Origin: Mangifera indica
Lineage: Eukaryota; Streptophyta; Magnoliopsida; Sapindales; Anacardiaceae
NCBI RefSeq assembly: GCF_011075055.1
Contig: NW_025401160.1
Coordinates: 62,001 to 126,000, forward strand
Reading direction: 5' to 3'
DNA: 64,000 bases
The position numbers were made by a program, and so were the translations under genes. The first letter of the stretch is position 1. Each line of letters begins with the position of its first letter. A model generated the notes under the pieces. That model saw only the letters and a list, made by a program, of their open reading frames with translations, was not told where the DNA came from and did no database searches. This document shows, piece after piece, positions 1-11,215 of this stretch.

Positions 1-934
1 CACCTTTAATTTTGAATTAGGTGGAGAGAGGAAGTTTAATGCTTTGTGGCTTTCTAATTTACTTTATTCTTCTGGGATGAGGTCTTTGGGAAGATTTGCA
101 GTTTTTATGTTCAGCAGTTATTCTTTCTCCCTAACAATGATGGGAGATGGAAAAATAGAATTGGATACTGCTACGTGCTACATTTCCCAATCAACGGCAG
201 GTATGGCTTTTAAAAAGATCATTCAAAAATCAAACTTTTAAAATCCACACATGTTACATTTATTTGTATACTGATAGTTGTTGTCTCTTACAGTTTATAA
301 ATTATGCAGCTTTTGTGTGGAGTAAATTCTCCAATGAGATTCTATTGAGGCTTGCTTTCCATCTTCTGGTTAGTTTTTTCACCTATTAAGATTTCGGAAA
401 GCCTTTGTTAATGCCATTATGTAATTATTCTGTTTTTTTAATTTTCCTAATTATTAATTTGAACATATATATATAGTAACCGATTATGCATCTGTCTGTC
501 ACAATGCAGAGTTCAATTTTCATTGGAGTTTGTTGAACTTTGGTTGGCCTATATAGGTGAGTGTCTAATCAATCGTGGAATGCTCGATTAGGACTACTGC
601 CCCAAGTTTCTTCGACCAGAACATTCCAAGGCTTAAATGTTGAACGCTGTTTTGAATGGCTGAGAGAAATGAGGTATGCCCGTGCTCCCTAAGCCAAAAC
701 TTCCCTAATTAGATAAACTGTGCTTCTCTCATTAAAAATGGTGGACACTTGTTTGTACACGAAAGGAAATTTTTATCATACTTGTTTGATTAGCATTTTT
801 TATTTCATCATACTGTAACATTTGTTTCTGTTTCAGAAATAGTTTTATATTGAAATTTCAGTCAGTTTTTTCATACATTGCAGATGAGAAGAGTAACTGT
901 CACATTATTCTTGTGAGATATCATTTCAGTATAA
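1..934 (+). repeat. Ghost of an NLR gene 3' flank (unit B, left-truncated by the window)
   Basis: This stretch matches 20771-21660 almost continuously (from the shared text around aattaggtggaga through the segment ending before the paralogous retroposon). The same family of sequence lies directly downstream of the intact NLR stop codon at 16269. I infer it is the downstream part of a lost NLR copy whose coding region would lie left of the window. Short open frames here are not conserved in frame between copies and I do not call them genes. Confidence 0.6.
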
Positions 935-1541
935 ATCTAAGTTAATAAGATATATACAAAATCAACACTTCAGTTTCTGCACTCATACTTTCCAGGTTCT
1001 GCCATCCCCGGCCACGACTTTCTGTGCAGGATTTCAAGCTTTTGCTAGACGACATTGCTGCAACCTTCTGCAATCTGTGACATGTTGCTCTGGCTGGGAT
1101 CTCTGTTCAATTGCACCCAGAATAAATTTTGTTCCCAGCAGCTGCAGACTCCCTCATTCAAGAGACATACTGGCATGGCTATGTTAAGTTGCTGCTACAA
1201 CTGGATTCACTTCTCCCTGTATGCCACAGGTGGCACCCTTTACAAGCTTAAGCCTTCAAGATGCTATCTTCCAAACAGGCTGTTGCCTCAGATCATTTCC
1301 AGTACCTATAATCTGCTTGGCCTGGCTTTATTCCCAAAAGCCCTAAGCAATGTCAATTGCCGAGATATCAAACTCATGCCTGTTTTGTGTGCTATTCACC
1401 AGGGTGTAGTTCAGAGTTTGTATAGCACTAGATTTGGACTAGCATATCATTTACATGTTATGTTTTTGGTCTTTGTGTAGCTGTTACTCTTGTTGGGCCC
1501 ACTTTTTTATCTCTATCTCTGTAGGAACTTTGATAGGCATT
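935..1541 (+). mobile_element. Retroposon paralogue, left part (interrupted by a gypsy element)
   Basis: From about 984 the sequence aligns closely to 10459-11030 of the retroposon described at 10196-11199. It resumes at 7674 after the gypsy insertion. The join aatcaacact/tcagtttctgc near 970 shows that this copy lacks about 250 bp of the 5' part of the other copy but keeps the same flanking bases, so the insertion predates the segmental duplication. The overlapping open frames (for example 1055-1480) are not supported as protein coding. Confidence 0.6.
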
Positions 1542-2283
1542 TGTTGCAAACCTGAATGAATAGATTACAGTCCTCCTTGCTATTGGTTCCAGCAGCACTC
1601 AGCAGCTCCTCCAGCAGGTTCTAGGCACAGCTCCTTCCAACAGGTTCAACAATCCCAATTTCTTCCTAATTAACAGCCCAATCAACTGCCCCAATTTTCT
1701 CACAACCAAACAAGGAATTAGGTATAAGTCACTGATACAGATTCACTCTCAATGTACCAAGCATCGTTTATGATTGAACAAGATTGTAATGAAATTGGAA
1801 ACAGAACAGCAATGACATTTCATTCCGTGTTCATAATGAGAAAAATAGCTACAGCAATGATCCAAGACTGTAACAACAGGTCATTCTGGAAAACATGAGC
1901 CCATGAGCAATAATAAAGAGCAACAGTAAAAGAACAATTAACACAGCTGGGTTTCGAGAGCCAGCCCTCTCCTAAATTCTCACTAACTACAAATGGTAAT
2001 AACTGAATAAAATCTTCTCTGCTTCCTTCGGCATGCACTCCTGATTATATGCACAGCCCCTCTAACCGTAAATGGACCCCACCATTAAGGATTCTTGTCT
2101 CTGAATTCTGGAAGGGAAACTTCAACTAATTTCAGCTGCTCTGGTGAACTGTCCAAACTACCCCTACACACTTGGTCATTACTTTTGCTCTAAGTCAGGC
2201 TAACATTCACACCCATTGGACTGCCTCTTGGAATCTTCCCTTTGGGCCTGTGATGGTAGACTTTTGTGATTAGATTCCCATCA
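1542..2283 (-). repeat. 3' LTR of the gypsy element (full length, 742 bp)
   Basis: It begins TG and ends CA in plus-strand reading and aligns end to end with 7307-7668. The exception is about 380 bp (roughly 1602-1982) that is present here and missing in the other LTR. The flanking base pattern is GCATT on the left and the polypurine tract on the right. Confidence 0.9.
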
Positions 2284-2303
2284 ATACCCACCCCCCCTCC
2301 CCA
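2284..2303 (-). other. Polypurine tract of the gypsy element
   Basis: Plus-strand C-rich sequence immediately inside the left LTR. On the minus strand it reads as a G-rich purine run directly before the 3' LTR, as expected for the plus-strand primer of an LTR retrotransposon. Confidence 0.8.
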
Positions 2304-2559
2304 AAGAGAAAGAAGTTGCACTTTGTCCTCAAGGTGAAAAGATGGAATCTGCTCATTAACCTCTACGTAGTCCTCCCAAGAATTTTCACAAGGAGGTAGG
2401 AGATGCCATTTCAAAAGAACCTCCAAATGGCCATTCTTAGGGAATCGGGTTCCCAACAGGGCCTTGGGCTACAGCTGAAGCTCCAAGTCATCAAAGAGGC
2501 ATTCAGGTAATGGTTGGGATTGAATTGCGGAACCTATTAATTTCTTTACCTAAGAGACA

Positions 2560-5300
2560 TGGAAGACGGGGTAAATTTTAGTACCTATTGGTAATAGCAG
2601 GTGATATGCGATTGACCCGATCTTCTCTATAATTTGATAAGACCCATAAAATTGGGGGCTCAATATCTTATTGGGTCGTTTGGCCAATTTTTTAAAACGG
2701 TAAGATTGTAATTTAAGAAATACTAATCACCAATGACAAATTGAAGTTCTCTCCTTTTTAGATCTACTTGTCTTTTCATGCGTTTTTAGACGCGATTCAG
2801 GTGATCTTTTAACTCTGTCAAAATACCATCACGTTGCTGAAGCAAAGTATCCACCTCATCAATTTTAGATATTGCAAAACCCATCGAAGTTATATGGGAG
2901 GGTCACAACCATACAATGCTTTACAAGGTGTCATGCTTATGGAATTATGAAAGGAAGTATTGTACCAATACTCCACCCAAGGAAGCCATTTAGTCCAACT
3001 ACGTGGTTGCTGAACACAAAAACAACGGAGGTAAGTCTCAAGACTATGATTAAGAACCTTAGTTTGGCCATCGGTTTGGGGGTGATAAACATTACTAAAC
3101 TTTAAGGTGGTCCCTTAGAAAGAAACAACTCAGCCCAAAATTAACTCATGAATAGATGATCCCGATTTGATATAATAGAGTGAGGGTACCTATGGAGTCA
3201 AACAATTTCTTTCTCAAATACCTCAACCACATCTTTTGCAGTATAAAGGTGCAAAAGCAACAAGAAATGAGCATAGTTTGTCAACTTGTTAACTATGAGC
3301 AATATAGTGTCACCCTGACCTGTCTATGGTAGGCCTCCAATGAAATCCATTAAAATGTTATCCCAGACCTTATCAAGTATTGGTAAAGGCTACAATAACT
3401 CAGCTAGACTCATAGCCTGATATTTATTCCTCTGATAAGTCTCACAATTGGCCACAAAATCCTTAATAGACTTTTTTCATGCTAACCCAGGAGAATACTG
3501 TTGCAATCCATTTATATGTGCAAAAAAACCCTAAATGCCCATCAGAAGGGGAAGCATGAAACTCAGACAAAACAACAAGGAGGATAGTAGACGGTGGAAT
3601 GAACAAAAATCAACCTTTATAAAAATGGATCCTATTTTTCAATAAGAAATTGGCATGGCTTGTTGGGTCCTGAAGTAAATCTTGAATGATGCCTCGAGAA
3701 TGTTGGTCAGAACGAATCTCCTCAGCCATAATATCACCCTCAACCCATGAACTAGTAGAAATAGTTGCTAGATTGGTGTCAGTAGGTAATTTAAAAAAGG
3801 TGTCTACAGTTCTGTTTTTTACACCCAACCGATACTAGATTTCAAAATCAAAACCTAACAATTTTATCACCCAATGCTATTGGTCACCACTTATAATTGT
3901 CTGCTCCATTAAATGTTTGAGACTTTTTTGGTCGGTGTGGACTATGAAATGTTTACCTAATAGAAAATGCTGTCATTTTTATAAGGCTAAAACTATAGCC
4001 ATTAACTCCTGCTCATATATAGATTTTGCTTGACCTTGGAGTGATAAGGCTTAACTCATAAATGAAATAAGACGACCCTCTTGCATGAGAACTACTCTAA
4101 TACCCGTAGCAGACGCGTTTGTCTTTACAACAAATGGTTGAGTAAAATTAGGCATTGCTAACACCAAGATCAAAGTCATAGCTTTTTTAAGAGCCTCGAA
4201 TGCTTGTATGATTTCCTCCAACCAAAAAAAGGAATTTCAAAAGGTGAGTAAAGGGAGCAACTATTTGCCCATAATTGAGAACGAACCAACGATAGTACCA
4301 CGTGAGGCCCAAAAATTCACGAAGTTCACTAATACCTCTAGGGCGTGGCCAGTCAACCATACATTGAATTTTTTTAGGATTTGTAGCAACCCCCGTAGCT
4401 AAAGTAATGTGGCATAAATATTAAAATTGTGATACGACAAAGGAGCATTTTTTTCTATTCAATACCAACTGGTGCTTTGAAAGCAAGGTCAAGGTCGTAT
4501 CTAAGTGCCTAATGTGATTTGAGAGCTCTCTACTATAAATTAATATATCATAAAAAAATACTAGTAGAAAACAACGCAAATGGTCTCAGAAGACCTCATT
4601 CATCAAAGCCTAGAAAGTGGCCGACGCATTAGACAGTCCAAATGACATTACCAAAAATTCATAATGTCCATTGTGGGTCTGAAAAGCCCTTTTTTCAATA
4701 TCATTATCAATAATCCAAATCTGATGGTATCCAAATTTCAAGTCTAATCTACTAAAAATAGTGGCACTAGATAATTCATCGATAATCGGGATAAGAAACT
4801 TATTTGGTACAATGAGCTTATTAAAGGCCTTGTAGTCCATGCAAAAGTGCTAGCCATGATCTTTATTCTGAACAAGTAGAATCGGGCTAGAGAATGGACT
4901 AATGCTCGGGCGGATGATGCCAACATTTAACATTTCTCACACTTGCCTCTCTACCTTATTTTTCTGATGATGGGGATAGCAATACAGTCGAATGCTTGGT
5001 GGAATGGCGGAATGGCTTGCTCAATTAACCATATAGCATGGTCATGAGCTAGATGTGGAGGGAGACCTGTAGGCTTTTCAAAAAGGTGCTGGAAATGCTG
5101 CAACACAGTAGTAATTTTTGGCTGGTCTAGTTTGTCCTCTTTAGAAACAGTGAATGTCAATTTAACCCAATAAGCAAGGCTACAATTTTTTAAAGATTTG
5201 CAGGATCCATGAACTGAAGTCTCCTTGGCGATTAATGAAGGGTCTCCTTGGAGAGTCACTTGCTGGCCATGCCATTCAAACCACATAGTCAAAGATTGTC
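2560..5300 (-). pseudogene. Gypsy pol remnant: reverse transcriptase, RNase H, integrase
   Basis: Minus-strand translation shows a Ty3-type reverse transcriptase around 4610-4926: a DYKAFNKL stretch, then [12 protein letters not shown], then [13 protein letters not shown]. An RNase H tail lies near 3810-3930 (LLGFDFEI, then a RLGVKN stretch). The integrase core lies near 2930-3400: MDFIGGLP, then TNYAHFLLL, then NRDHLFM. Frames are interrupted repeatedly by stops and indels, so the pieces sit in different frames. The domain order RT-RNaseH-IN assigns it to Ty3/gypsy rather than Ty1/copia. No function is expected today. Confidence 0.85.
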
Positions 5301-5399
5301 AATTACTGTGGACAATTCCTAGTGTTGATAGTCAGTCCACCCCAAGAATTACATCTACATTACCAAGCTGAAACACGTAGAAATCCTGAAGAAAATGAA

Positions 5400-5810
5400 T
5401 AGAACCCAAATGCAATTGTACTACCTTGCATATTTCTTCTCCTTTGATGCTCTGACCGTTGCCGACAGTGACTGTAAAAGCCTTCTGTTGGACTAGAAGA
5501 GCTAGATCCTAACCAATTGTTGAGAGAGGAAGCTGTGAGTGGTGCCACAGTCGACCAATACCACCACAGATTTTCCAAAAAATTTTCCCAACATTTTCAT
5601 CTTTCTAGGGGAGTTGATGCCCGCCACTAAATGTCTAGATAACTTTATAGCCTTCCCTTTATGTTGTTGTACCTCTACTGCTTCTTCAGTTAGATCATCA
5701 ATTTCTGCCTCGTCACTTTCACAAAGCATGAGTTGGAGATGTCTGAATTGACACTGATTAGTGGAACTGTACTTGTCGCCATAGTTGAAGCAGAGACCTT
5801 GCATGATTCT
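5400..5810 (-). pseudogene. Gypsy zinc knuckle and aspartic protease remnant
   Basis: The minus-strand frame at 5502-5804 begins with a degraded zinc knuckle (CFNYGDKYSSTNQC, where CCHC spacing would be expected). It ends with VVLVDCGTTHSFLS, which corresponds to the retroviral-type protease active site; the usual D-S/T-G is D-C-G here, so it is probably inactive. It lies between gag and reverse transcriptase as expected. Confidence 0.75.
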
Positions 5811-6429
5811 GGCTTGGATTTCTGGTTGAGACAGATGACGCAGAATGGAGGGAGGGGGTGGTCACCTGTTTGAATCAAATGAGGAGTTCGTTGTTGGTGG
5901 ATGAGCTAATAGGTTTGAGTGGTTAGGAATGGGAGTCAGTGGTTTTGGGTGGCTGGTCACTATAGACGTCGTCGAATTAGCCGTAAAGTTCATCGGAGGA
6001 TTGAAATTGGTTGGTGAAAGAGTAGAGTGGGTGATATTTGGTGAAGAAGTGATATGGGTTTGGGTCAAGTTTAGGTGATTTGATTAGGTTTGGGTTGGGT
6101 TAGGTATTTGGGCTTGGGTGAGATTTGAATAAGGGATATGGGTCTAGGTTGTGGGATCTGTGGGGTAAGCGGGTTGGACCAGGCTTACATGGTTAGGCAA
6201 AGAAACGGGCTGGACCGGTATTGGGTTATATAATAGGTATTGATTGTGGGCTCAGGCTGATGGTAGGTTTGCTCGGCTGATGGCAGACGGGTTGGGGTGG
6301 ACCAGCCCAATTAAACTGTGGGTTTGGGGAAGAGAAGAGGTTATGGTATTGGGTTTGTATTCTGTGGGTGTATAAAGTAACCCGGTGGTGCGTTTAATGG
6401 AAAATTTCCTTGACTCGACTGGAAATGGA

Positions 6430-7115
6430 TTGCTTTAGCTGTACCCAAAAGCCAACCCCATGCCATGTATTGCCCAATTGCGCTGTTCAATGTTTGCCTC
6501 CATTTGCACCAGAGTTTGGAGGTTCGTTGGTGCTAGTAGTCGTAGCTTTGCCCGAATACGATGCTTCAAGCTAGCCATGAAGGCGCCTCTCAACCATTCA
6601 ATGGGCACCACCAATAGCATAACGACTAGTTGTTCAAAACGTGTTCGATACTCTGCCACCGTCCTTGTCTACCAATGAAGGATGATTTGCTCATCAGGCA
6701 TATGGTTTTGATATCGACCCGAGACAGAGAAACAACTCCTCCAACTCTCTTCATTGTCTAAACGACTGCCATAACTCCTGGAATTATAGCCAACTCAAAG
6801 CCTCAACTTTGAAACAGAGGATCACCATCGGTAGACGTTCCCGTTCATCTGAAAGCATCGCTCTGCCTTGGCTATCCAGCCCCAAGGGTTTTCTCTGTTA
6901 AACATGGGAAGCTCCATCCTCCGATGGTGGTGGTCTCGTTGATTTCCGTGATTAACATGGCCATAACGTGAAAATAGAGGTGGTGGCTGTGGGATGGCTA
7001 GGTCAAAATTCTTTCCCATGACAATGCACGTCTCTGGTTGGAATGGTGCTTGTGAATGACCAATAATGGGTGTCGGCACTGTTTCAATTTCTTTTCCTTT
7101 GATATCCCTCAACAA
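6430..7115 (-). pseudogene. Gypsy gag remnant
   Basis: Two minus-strand frames, 6822-7115 and 6435-6659, carry gag-like text: MELPMFNRENPWGWIAKAER, then YRTRFEQLV and IRAKLRLLAPTNL. These resemble the retrotrans_gag region of plant gypsy elements. They are separated by about 160 bp containing stops or frameshifts. The position next to the primer-binding site agrees with gag. Confidence 0.75.
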
Positions 7116-7289
7116 CTGTCATATCTCATACAAATTCTCATCTATTTGTCAAATCGTGAGGTTGAGAGCGCTTTAGGTTGCACCAATTTTCAACCATAGT
7201 CGCCACCTTCTTGGCCAAGTCCTTGTAATGCTTCTCTAATTCCTCAACTTTCCCTTCCCTTCTTGTTGTTACCATAACCCACATCCGAT

Positions 7290-7302
7290 GGCTCTGATAC
7301 CA
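7290..7302 (-). other. Primer-binding site, initiator Met-tRNA type
   Basis: The minus strand reads TGGTATCAGAGCC four bases inside the 5' LTR. This is the standard complement of the 3' end of plant initiator Met-tRNA and fixes the orientation of the element. Confidence 0.93.
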
Positions 7303-7306
7303 AGTT

Positions 7307-7668
7307 TGTTGCAAACCTAAATGAATACATTACAGTCCTCTTTGCTATTGGTTCCACCAGCACTCACTAACTACAAATGGTAATAACTGAATAAAATCTT
7401 CTCTGCTTCCTTTTGCATGCACTCCCGACCATATGCACAGCCCCACTAACTGTAAATGGGCCCCACCATTAAGGATTCTAGTCTCTGAATTCTGGGAGGC
7501 GAACTCCAACTAATTTCAGCTGCTCTGGTGAACTGTCCAAACTACCCCTACACACTTGGTCATTACTTTTGCTCTCAGTTGGGCTAACATTCACACCCGT
7601 TGGACTGCACTCCTGGAATCTTCCTTTTGGGCCAGCGACCGTAGACTTTTGTGATTTGATTCCCATCA
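7307..7668 (-). repeat. 5' LTR of the gypsy element, internally deleted (362 bp)
   Basis: It aligns with 1542-2283 but lacks about 380 bp. The deletion endpoints share CTCA (1598-1601 and 1979-1982 in the other LTR), so a microhomology deletion after insertion is likely. The U3 promoter portion may therefore be damaged. Confidence 0.9.
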
Positions 7669-7673
7669 GCATT

Positions 7674-7745
7674 TAAGAAGAGCTGACCTCTTCCTGTATG
7701 ACTTCATTTTAGTAGATTTGCCAGTTTTCAGCTTGTTTTTGCTAT
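7674..7745 (+). mobile_element. Retroposon paralogue, right part (after the gypsy insertion)
   Basis: Continues the alignment to the retroposon at about 11030-11110 (shared gatttgcca and gtttgtttttgctatc). Similarity is lost after 7745, so the poly(A) end of this copy is missing. Confidence 0.55.
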
Positions 7746-9970
7746 CCTTCTCTTGCAAATAAGGGCATGAAAAGTCCAGTGTGGTGCTGTTTAAAAAGTT
7801 TTTCAAACCAAACTGAAAAAAATGGTTTGAAATTTTTTCAAACCAAACCAGACAATTTTAGGTTTCATACTAAACCAAACTGAGCTTAAAAAAAACTTTC
7901 CAAAAAGAGGCATGATCCCATGCAAAGAGATTACATTTTCACAATTTCCAAAAAACACTAAACATTCTTTACACCAGAAAAATGAAGAATTGATCCAAAA
8001 AGAGGGATTTTGGCATCAAGCAGATGAGTAGAGCAGAGCTGCGGAAGAAGAGAGGGTCAACCAGCATGGTTTTGTTATTTATCTATGGAAAAGTGTTATG
8101 TCAGAGTTTCAGTAATGATTATAGAAGACATATTGTGTGTCTAGAATATCTCTTGAGTTTTCAAAGTATCTTTTGGATGTTTTCTCTTTTTTTCTGCCCT
8201 TTCCTCTTGTTGGTATTTTATATTCATAGACAAAGAGGAAGTGCTACAAGTAGATTTACCATATCTAAGGATTCCTAATACAAGTGAATTTATTCCTATT
8301 CTACTTATACAAAAATAAGATAATTACATAGATTATATTATTTCAATTTGATAGGAAGTGATTGTTTACTCATATAAAAATAAAAGGAATTAGGAATATT
8401 ATCTCATATTTATTGCGGATTTCAACTGTCAAGTGAAAATCTGTGTCTTTCAGTGATGAACCCTGTATCCGCATTCTAACTTGACTTGGAGGTATATGAT
8501 GCATCTTGTAGCCATCTTTGTATGTTGTCACTAGGTAACCACTTCTTAAGTATTGATTTTATGAGTTTGGATAAGGGGAAGTTTTAACATTACATGTTTC
8601 ACTGGTCTATCAATGTCAGGCTAACATATTCGAAGTTCAAAGAGTTGAAGAGTCCATGAAATTGTTCTCGACAAATGAAAAAGGAAACTACTTCCTACAG
8701 CTAGCCATCTCCTTGCCTGATATCATCTTGCTGTTAAACAAACATCAAAACATGTATTTTGATGTGTAGAATATAGACAGAATATATGAGTGACCAACAA
8801 ACAGAGTGCTCAGTATTTTTAATTTTTTTTCAGGCACAGTCCCATTTTATTAAAAAAGACTTTGACTTAGTGTTACATCACCATTAAAGCTGAGTTATTA
8901 TCTTCCAGGTTTGAGTTTTTGTCAAAAGAATTCCTAATCCTTTATCTATATTGACCAATGATTTACATATAAACATACCTCTTATTAACTCATTTCACTC
9001 CATTTTTCTTATATGTTAGTGAAACAGATTGCTTTGTTTTTGTTTCAACAACCAATTTATATTGAACTTCCCCTTTCAATTTTGATACTATTGGGGATAG
9101 TTTTTTCAGTATGAGTATTTGTCACATTATTGACTCAGCATTCTCTTCTTCTGTGAGTTATTATTGGAGTTATAGCACACACAGGTAAGCCTAAGGGTTT
9201 TTCAATCTTTTTCTTAGTTTTAAATTTGGTAATTAATGATTTTCAAGGGTACACGTCCGTGTATAGAGACATATACAACCATGTATGGCCAGCAAAAAGT
9301 CAAATTAGTGGATCAGATTGTGATCGCAGCGAAATAGGAAGTTGTCTTAGTTATGTAACTAGACACACAACTGTGTATAGCTTATACATGCTCGTGTATT
9401 ATGTTTTGGAGATTTAAAAAAACATGATAACACTAACTTTCTTCCATTATCTTTTATACCCGCAAAAAGCAGAGAGTGTGAGAGAGAAAAGGTGTGTTTT
9501 CATCACCTGTGGAGTCGCCAACGATCAACGGAATCACCATAGTCGTGTAAGAGAAGCGTTTTTGCCGAAATCCAAATAAGTGGAATGGCTTCCCTTATTT
9601 GATCTTGAAATCTTTGAAGTTTCTCTGTTATACAATGATCTAGAGTTGTTTAGACATGAATGTGATGACTCATATGATGTACTTGATTTCATGTGCGATT
9701 ATGATGAGCCATATGGATGCCTAGTCTCTTGAATATATAAATATTATGTGTTTTGGCTTGACAGTTCAATAATGTCATTAATGTGATATGTATATTAGTT
9801 ATAAGACATGATTTTTAGTAAATAAACTGCTTAAGGGACTTAAAAATTCCTTGTATTGGCCTATATGTGTGTTGAATGGCCTTATGCATGATTGGAACAA
9901 CATAGAAACCTTAGGGTGCGATTTCCATATTGTGATACACGGTCGTGTATGGTCCCATACAAGCCCGTGA
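7746..9970. other. Intergenic, no gene seen; probable retroelement relic near 9180-9970
   Basis: The 7780-7920 part is rich in aaaccaaac-type motifs, like a small interspersed repeat. Between 9239 and 9965 there are several short palindrome-like words of the form acacgNccgtgtat, a feature often seen in LTR or leader regions of plant LTR elements. This stretch ends abruptly at 9970, where NLR-flank sequence begins. No intact open frame or RNA gene is supported. Confidence 0.35.
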
Positions 9971-10179
9971 TTGGACACTTGTTTGTACACGAAAGTAAAT
10001 TTTTATCACACTTGTTTGATTAGCTTTTTCATTTCATTGAACTGTAACATTTGTTTCTGTTTGAGAAATAGTTTTATATTGAAATTTCAGCCACTTTTCT
10101 TATACATTGCAGACGAGAAGAGTAAATTGAGCTATTATTTAAGTATAAATCTAATTTAATAAAAAGACATACCAATCAA
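9971..10179 (+). repeat. Second copy of NLR 3'-flank sequence
   Basis: Matches 747-934 (shared ggacacttgtttgtacacga onward). The left edge is abrupt and adjoins unrelated sequence, consistent with truncation by another element. The right edge is the target site of the retroposon. Confidence 0.6.
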
Positions 10180-10195
10180 CACTAATGTCTCAATT

Positions 10196-11199
10196 GGTTG
10201 CAATTTTTGTAGGATGAAGCTGGGAAACTTCTGCAACAGGTTCCCTTCCTAACATCGTGCTGCTGGCCTTCTGATTCTACCTTATTTTTTCTTGCATGCT
10301 TGTCCAGCGAATTTCTTCTGGGAACCATATTTCTGCAACTGGACAGCCTCTGCTCAACCTTTCCCCTTCAGAACTGGTTGCAATTTTTGTAGGATGGAGA
10401 AGACTTGTTGCGCAGGAAGGTCTGCAGGATTTCTCCCATCACTGGAGACTACCACAATTTCAGTTTCTGCACTCCCTTACAATTTCCAGGTTCTGTCATC
10501 GCCAGCTGTGACTTTCTGGGCAGGATTTCAAGCTTAGCTACAGGACATTGCTGCAACCTTCTGCAATCTGTGACGGGTTGCTCTGGCTGGGATCTCTGTT
10601 CAGTTGCACCCAGAATAAATATTGTTCTCAGCAGTTGCAGACTCGCTCATTCAAGTGACATACTGGCCTGGTTATGTTAAGTTGCTGCCACAACTGGATT
10701 CACTTATCCTTGTCAGCCACAGGTGGCACCCTCTACAAGCTTAAGCCTTCAAGATGCTATCTTCCAAACATGCTGCTGCCTAAGATCATTCCCAGTACCT
10801 ATAATCTGCTCGGCCTGGTTTCATTCCCAAAAGCCCTGAGCAATGTCAATTGCCATGATATCAGACTGATGCCTGTTTCGTTTGCTATTCACCAGGGTGT
10901 AGTTCAGAGTTTGTCTAGTACTAGATTTCGACTGGCATACCATTTACAAGTTATATTTTTGGTATTTGTGAGGCTGTTAGCTCTTGTTGAACCCTCTTTT
11001 TGATCTCTATCTTAATAGGAACTCTGATAGACATTCTAGAGGAGTTAAACTCTTTCTGTATAGCTTTATTTTTGTTGATTTGCCAATCTTTAGTTTGTTT
11101 TTGCTATCTCTTGAGAAGGATAAGCCTACGTTGTTCCTATATCTTTTATGACCCATTGTTTTTGTGTTAATATATACTTTAATTACCGAAAAAAAAAAA
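10196..11199 (+). mobile_element. Non-LTR retroposon of about 1 kb with poly(A) tail and target duplication
   Basis: The segment ends in a run of A (about 11189-11199). It is bracketed by a 16-bp direct repeat, cactaatgtctcaatt at 10180-10195 and cactaatgtcttaatt at 11200-11215 (one mismatch). This is the signature of insertion by LINE-type reverse transcription. The body has no recognisable LINE ORF2 or tRNA-derived head. Long overlapping frames on the plus strand look accidental. The 5' end carries an internal duplication: 21 bp at 10196-10216 recur at 10376-10396, exactly 180 bp later. Related 3' ends occur at 24041-24735. It could be a 5'-truncated LINE, a SINE-like element or a processed copy of an unrecognised transcript. 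Confidence 0.72.
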
Positions 11200-11215
11200 C
11201 ACTAATGTCTTAATT

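Larger units (their letters stand above)
1542..7668 (-). mobile_element. Ty3/gypsy LTR retrotransposon, degenerate, minus strand
   Basis: This is a complete but dead element. It is bounded by LTRs beginning TGTTGC and ending CCCATCA and flanked by the 5-bp target duplication GCATT (1537-1541 and 7669-7673). Read on the minus strand the order is 5' LTR (7307-7668), primer-binding site, gag, zinc knuckle, protease, reverse transcriptase, RNase H, integrase, polypurine tract, 3' LTR (1542-2283). That order is the Ty3/gypsy arrangement. Every coding domain carries stops and frameshifts, so no autonomous protein remains. It is inserted into the older retroposon copy, which resumes at 7674. The LTRs show roughly 8% mismatch by eye, suggesting an old insertion. 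The chromovirus lineage is possible, but I did not identify a chromodomain. Confidence 0.93.

Noticed and set aside
10292..11003. Three overlapping plus-strand open frames of 71-109 codons
   Set aside because: They lie inside a retroposon with a poly(A) tail, overlap in different frames and are not kept in the paralogue at 935-1541.
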